From Veillonella sp. (GTDB taxonomy: Bacteria > Bacillota > Negativicutes > Veillonellales > Veillonellaceae), in assembly GCF_041333735.1 (NCBI RefSeq), contig NZ_JBGKFB010000001.1:1171001-1235000 (forward strand): a stretch of 64,000 nucleotides of DNA, in the 5' to 3' direction. The notes under the pieces were generated by a model. That model was not told the DNA's origin. It did not search any database and worked only from the letters and a program-made list of their open reading frames with translations. Every line of letters begins with the position of its first letter. The stretch's first letter is position 1. This document shows, in pieces, positions 62,248 through 64,000 of this stretch. The translations under genes were made by a program, and so were the position numbers.

Positions 62248-63957
62248 ATGAGCGCAGAAACAATCAATGGGGCACGCATTGTCCTTGAAACATTGCATCG
62301 CCTTGGTGTAACTGACATGTTTGGTTATCCAGGTGGCGCGGTAATTCCAATTTACGATGAAATTTATAGCTTCCCTGAAATTAAACATTATTTTGTTCGT
62401 CATGAACAAGGTGCAGCACATGCAGCAGATGGTTATGCACGCGTATCCGGTAAAGTTGGTGTATGTCTTGCTACCTCTGGTCCTGGTGCAACAAACCTTG
62501 TAACAGGTATTATGACTGCGTATATGGATTCAGTACCTATGGTAGCCATTACTGGTCAGGTTGGTCGTGCATTTATTGGCAAAGACTCCTTCCAAGAAGC
62601 GGATATTCAAGGTATTACAATGCCAATTACAAAACATAACTACCTAGTTCAAGATATTCGCGACTTACCTCGCATCATTAAAGAAGCATATTTTATTGCT
62701 GGTACAGGCCGTCCTGGTCCTGTTCTCATTGATATTCCAAAGGATATTCAAACAGAAAAAATATCCATGGCGGAATACAATAAATTATATGAAGTTCCGA
62801 TTCACCTTGAAGGATATGATCCAACCTATAAAGGTCACCAAGGGCAAATTAAAAAAGCGGCTACTCTCATTAAAAATGCAAAGCGCCCTCTTATTATTGC
62901 CGGTGCTGGTGTATTGAAATCTGGTGCTATGGATGAGTTAAAGGAATTGGCAGAAAAAGCTCAAATCCCTGTAACAAATACCTTAGTTGGCCTTGGTGGC
63001 TTCCCAGGTAATCATGAGTTAGCTCTTGGTATGGTAGGGATGCATGGCTCTGTAGCGGCTAATAATAGTACGGAAGAAGCTGACCTTGTTATTGCTGCAG
63101 GTATTCGTTTCCACGACCGCATTACAGGCCATCCTGATTTCTTCTGTAAAAAAGCTAAAATCATTCATATCGATATCGATCCAGCAGAAATTGATAAGAA
63201 CGTCACTATTAACGTACCAATCGTAGGTGATTTAAAGCGCGTCTTAACCGAACTGAATACACTGGTGGAACCTACAACTCATGAACCGTGGATTGCTCAA
63301 ATTCGCGAATGGCAAGCGGAATACCCTATGGTAATTCCTGAATCTAAAGATGGCGTATTACATCCACAATACGTCTTGTCTGAACTTAATAGGATTGCCA
63401 AAGAAGATGCAGTTATCGTAACTGACGTAGGTCAACATCAAATGTGGGCGGCTCAATTCTTAACTCATAAAAAACCACATACCATTGTTACATCTGGTGG
63501 TGCAGGTACAATGGGCTATGGTTTACCAGCTGCAATTGGGGCTCAAGTGGGGGCACCTCATAAACAAGTTATCCTTGTTGTTGGTGATGGTGGATTCCAA
63601 ATGACCTTCGAAGAGCTCATGATGGTTCGCCAATATAATTTACCAATTAAGATTGTTATCATTAATAATGGTTACCTTGGCATGGTTCGTCAATGGCAAC
63701 AAATCTTTAATAACCGCCGTTATTCCTATGTAGATTTGGAAACGAGTCCAGACTTCTTGAAATTGGCAGATGCCTTTGATTTGAAAGCTGCTCGTATCGA
63801 TAATGTAGAGGATTTCAATAAAGAATTTAAATCTTTCATTACATCTGATGAAAGTATCATCTTGGATTGCCGTGTAGCAAGAGAAGATAATGTATTGCCG
63901 ATGATTCCAGCTGGCGGTACCGTAAGTGGGATGATGGGCAAGAAAGGGGTGCTATAA
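62248..63957 (+). CDS. ilvB: Acetolactate synthase large subunit
   Basis: The protein has 569 residues. The catalytic Glu is in VRHEQGAAHAADGYARVSG, and the thiamine diphosphate motif is VVGDGGFQMTFEELMMVRQY with NNGYLGMVRQWQ. The middle domain fits FAD-binding biosynthetic acetolactate synthase. It makes acetolactate and acetohydroxybutyrate for valine, leucine and isoleucine. The stop overlaps the ilvN start by one base. Confidence 0.95.
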   Translation: MSAETINGARIVLETLHRLGVTDMFGYPGGAVIPIYDEIYSFPEIKHYFVRHEQGAAHAADGYARVSGKVGVCLATSGPGATNLVTGIMTAYMDSVPMVAITGQVGRAFIGKDSFQEADIQGITMPITKHNYLVQDIRDLPRIIKEAYFIAGTGRPGPVLIDIPKDIQTEKISMAEYNKLYEVPIHLEGYDPTYKGHQGQIKKAATLIKNAKRPLIIAGAGVLKSGAMDELKELAEKAQIPVTNTLVGLGGFPGNHELALGMVGMHGSVAANNSTEEADLVIAAGIRFHDRITGHPDFFCKKAKIIHIDIDPAEIDKNVTINVPIVGDLKRVLTELNTLVEPTTHEPWIAQIREWQAEYPMVIPESKDGVLHPQYVLSELNRIAKEDAVIVTDVGQHQMWAAQFLTHKKPHTIVTSGGAGTMGYGLPAAIGAQVGAPHKQVILVVGDGGFQMTFEELMMVRQYNLPIKIVIINNGYLGMVRQWQQIFNNRRYSYVDLETSPDFLKLADAFDLKAARIDNVEDFNKEFKSFITSDESIILDCRVAREDNVLPMIPAGGTVSGMMGKKGVL

Positions 63958-64000
63958 TGGCGAGAGAACATCAAGTCTTAGTGATTGCAAAAAATACAGC
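63957..64000 (+). CDS. ilvN: Acetolactate synthase small subunit (partial)
   Basis: ATG 63957 shares a base with the ilvB stop. The visible residues, MAREHQVLVIAKNTA, run to the window end and fit the ACT-domain start of IlvN. Its position right after ilvB supports the name. Only 14 full codons can be seen. Confidence 0.7.
   Translation, partial: MAREHQVLVIAKNT

Overview
The window looks like chromosomal DNA from a Veillonella-type member of the Negativicutes, that is, Firmicutes with an outer membrane. This is an inference. The evidence is low-GC DNA, a ribosomal-protein order of clostridial type (str, S10, spc and alpha clusters running into ecfA1-ecfA2-ecfT-truA), strong TTGACA/TATAAT promoters, a lipid A-type glycosyltransferase, anaerobic 2-oxoacid:ferredoxin oxidoreductase genes, and a tandem CobT-like pair resembling the ArsAB enzymes known for phenolyl-cobamide synthesis. 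About 75 protein genes and nine tRNA genes can be supported, and nearly all lie on the plus strand.

Layout. 1-360: the 3' end of a quinol-type nitric oxide reductase. 679-4065: rpmG-secE-nusG-rplKA-rplJL, with L1-type leader motifs and an L10-type attenuator. 4115-7410: an inverted ArnT-like glycosyltransferase and aspartase, which split rplL from rpoB. 7742-16128: rpoB and rpoC, both carrying large lineage-type insertions. 16492-21128: a clear promoter, then L7Ae-like protein, rpsL, rpsG, fusA and tuf. 21309-35697: a long S10-spc-alpha run from rpsJ to rplQ, including secY, adk, map, infA and rpoA. 35980-39359: the ECF transporter energizing module and truA. 39630-42255: korAB.

42256-49894 is the accessory-looking part. 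It holds a 28-bp tandem repeat, a membrane protein overlapping a LemA gene, a MATE exporter, tyrA and the CobT-like pair. 49985-50847: two tandem promoters, nine tRNA genes in a duplicated block, and a terminator. 50936-52269: ynfA and a LysR regulator on the minus strand. 52479-54222: rpsD, then rplM-rpsI, each with its own consensus promoter. 54408-58728: single metabolic genes (crotonase, 6-phosphogluconolactonase, TatA, HMA protein, cupin, DASS transporter). 58906-64000: a promoter, a 43-codon frame very rich in Leu/Val/Ile, a terminator, and then ilvD-ilvA-ilvB-ilvN (the last is cut by the window end). This arrangement could be a branched-chain amino acid attenuator.

Most of the window makes the translation and transcription machinery. 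No phage, insertion sequence or CRISPR array was seen. The points most worth following are the three-copy repeat inside RpoC, the roughly 160-residue insert in RpoB, the possible ilv leader peptide, the CobT-like pair, and the LemA-partner operon preceded by tandem repeats.
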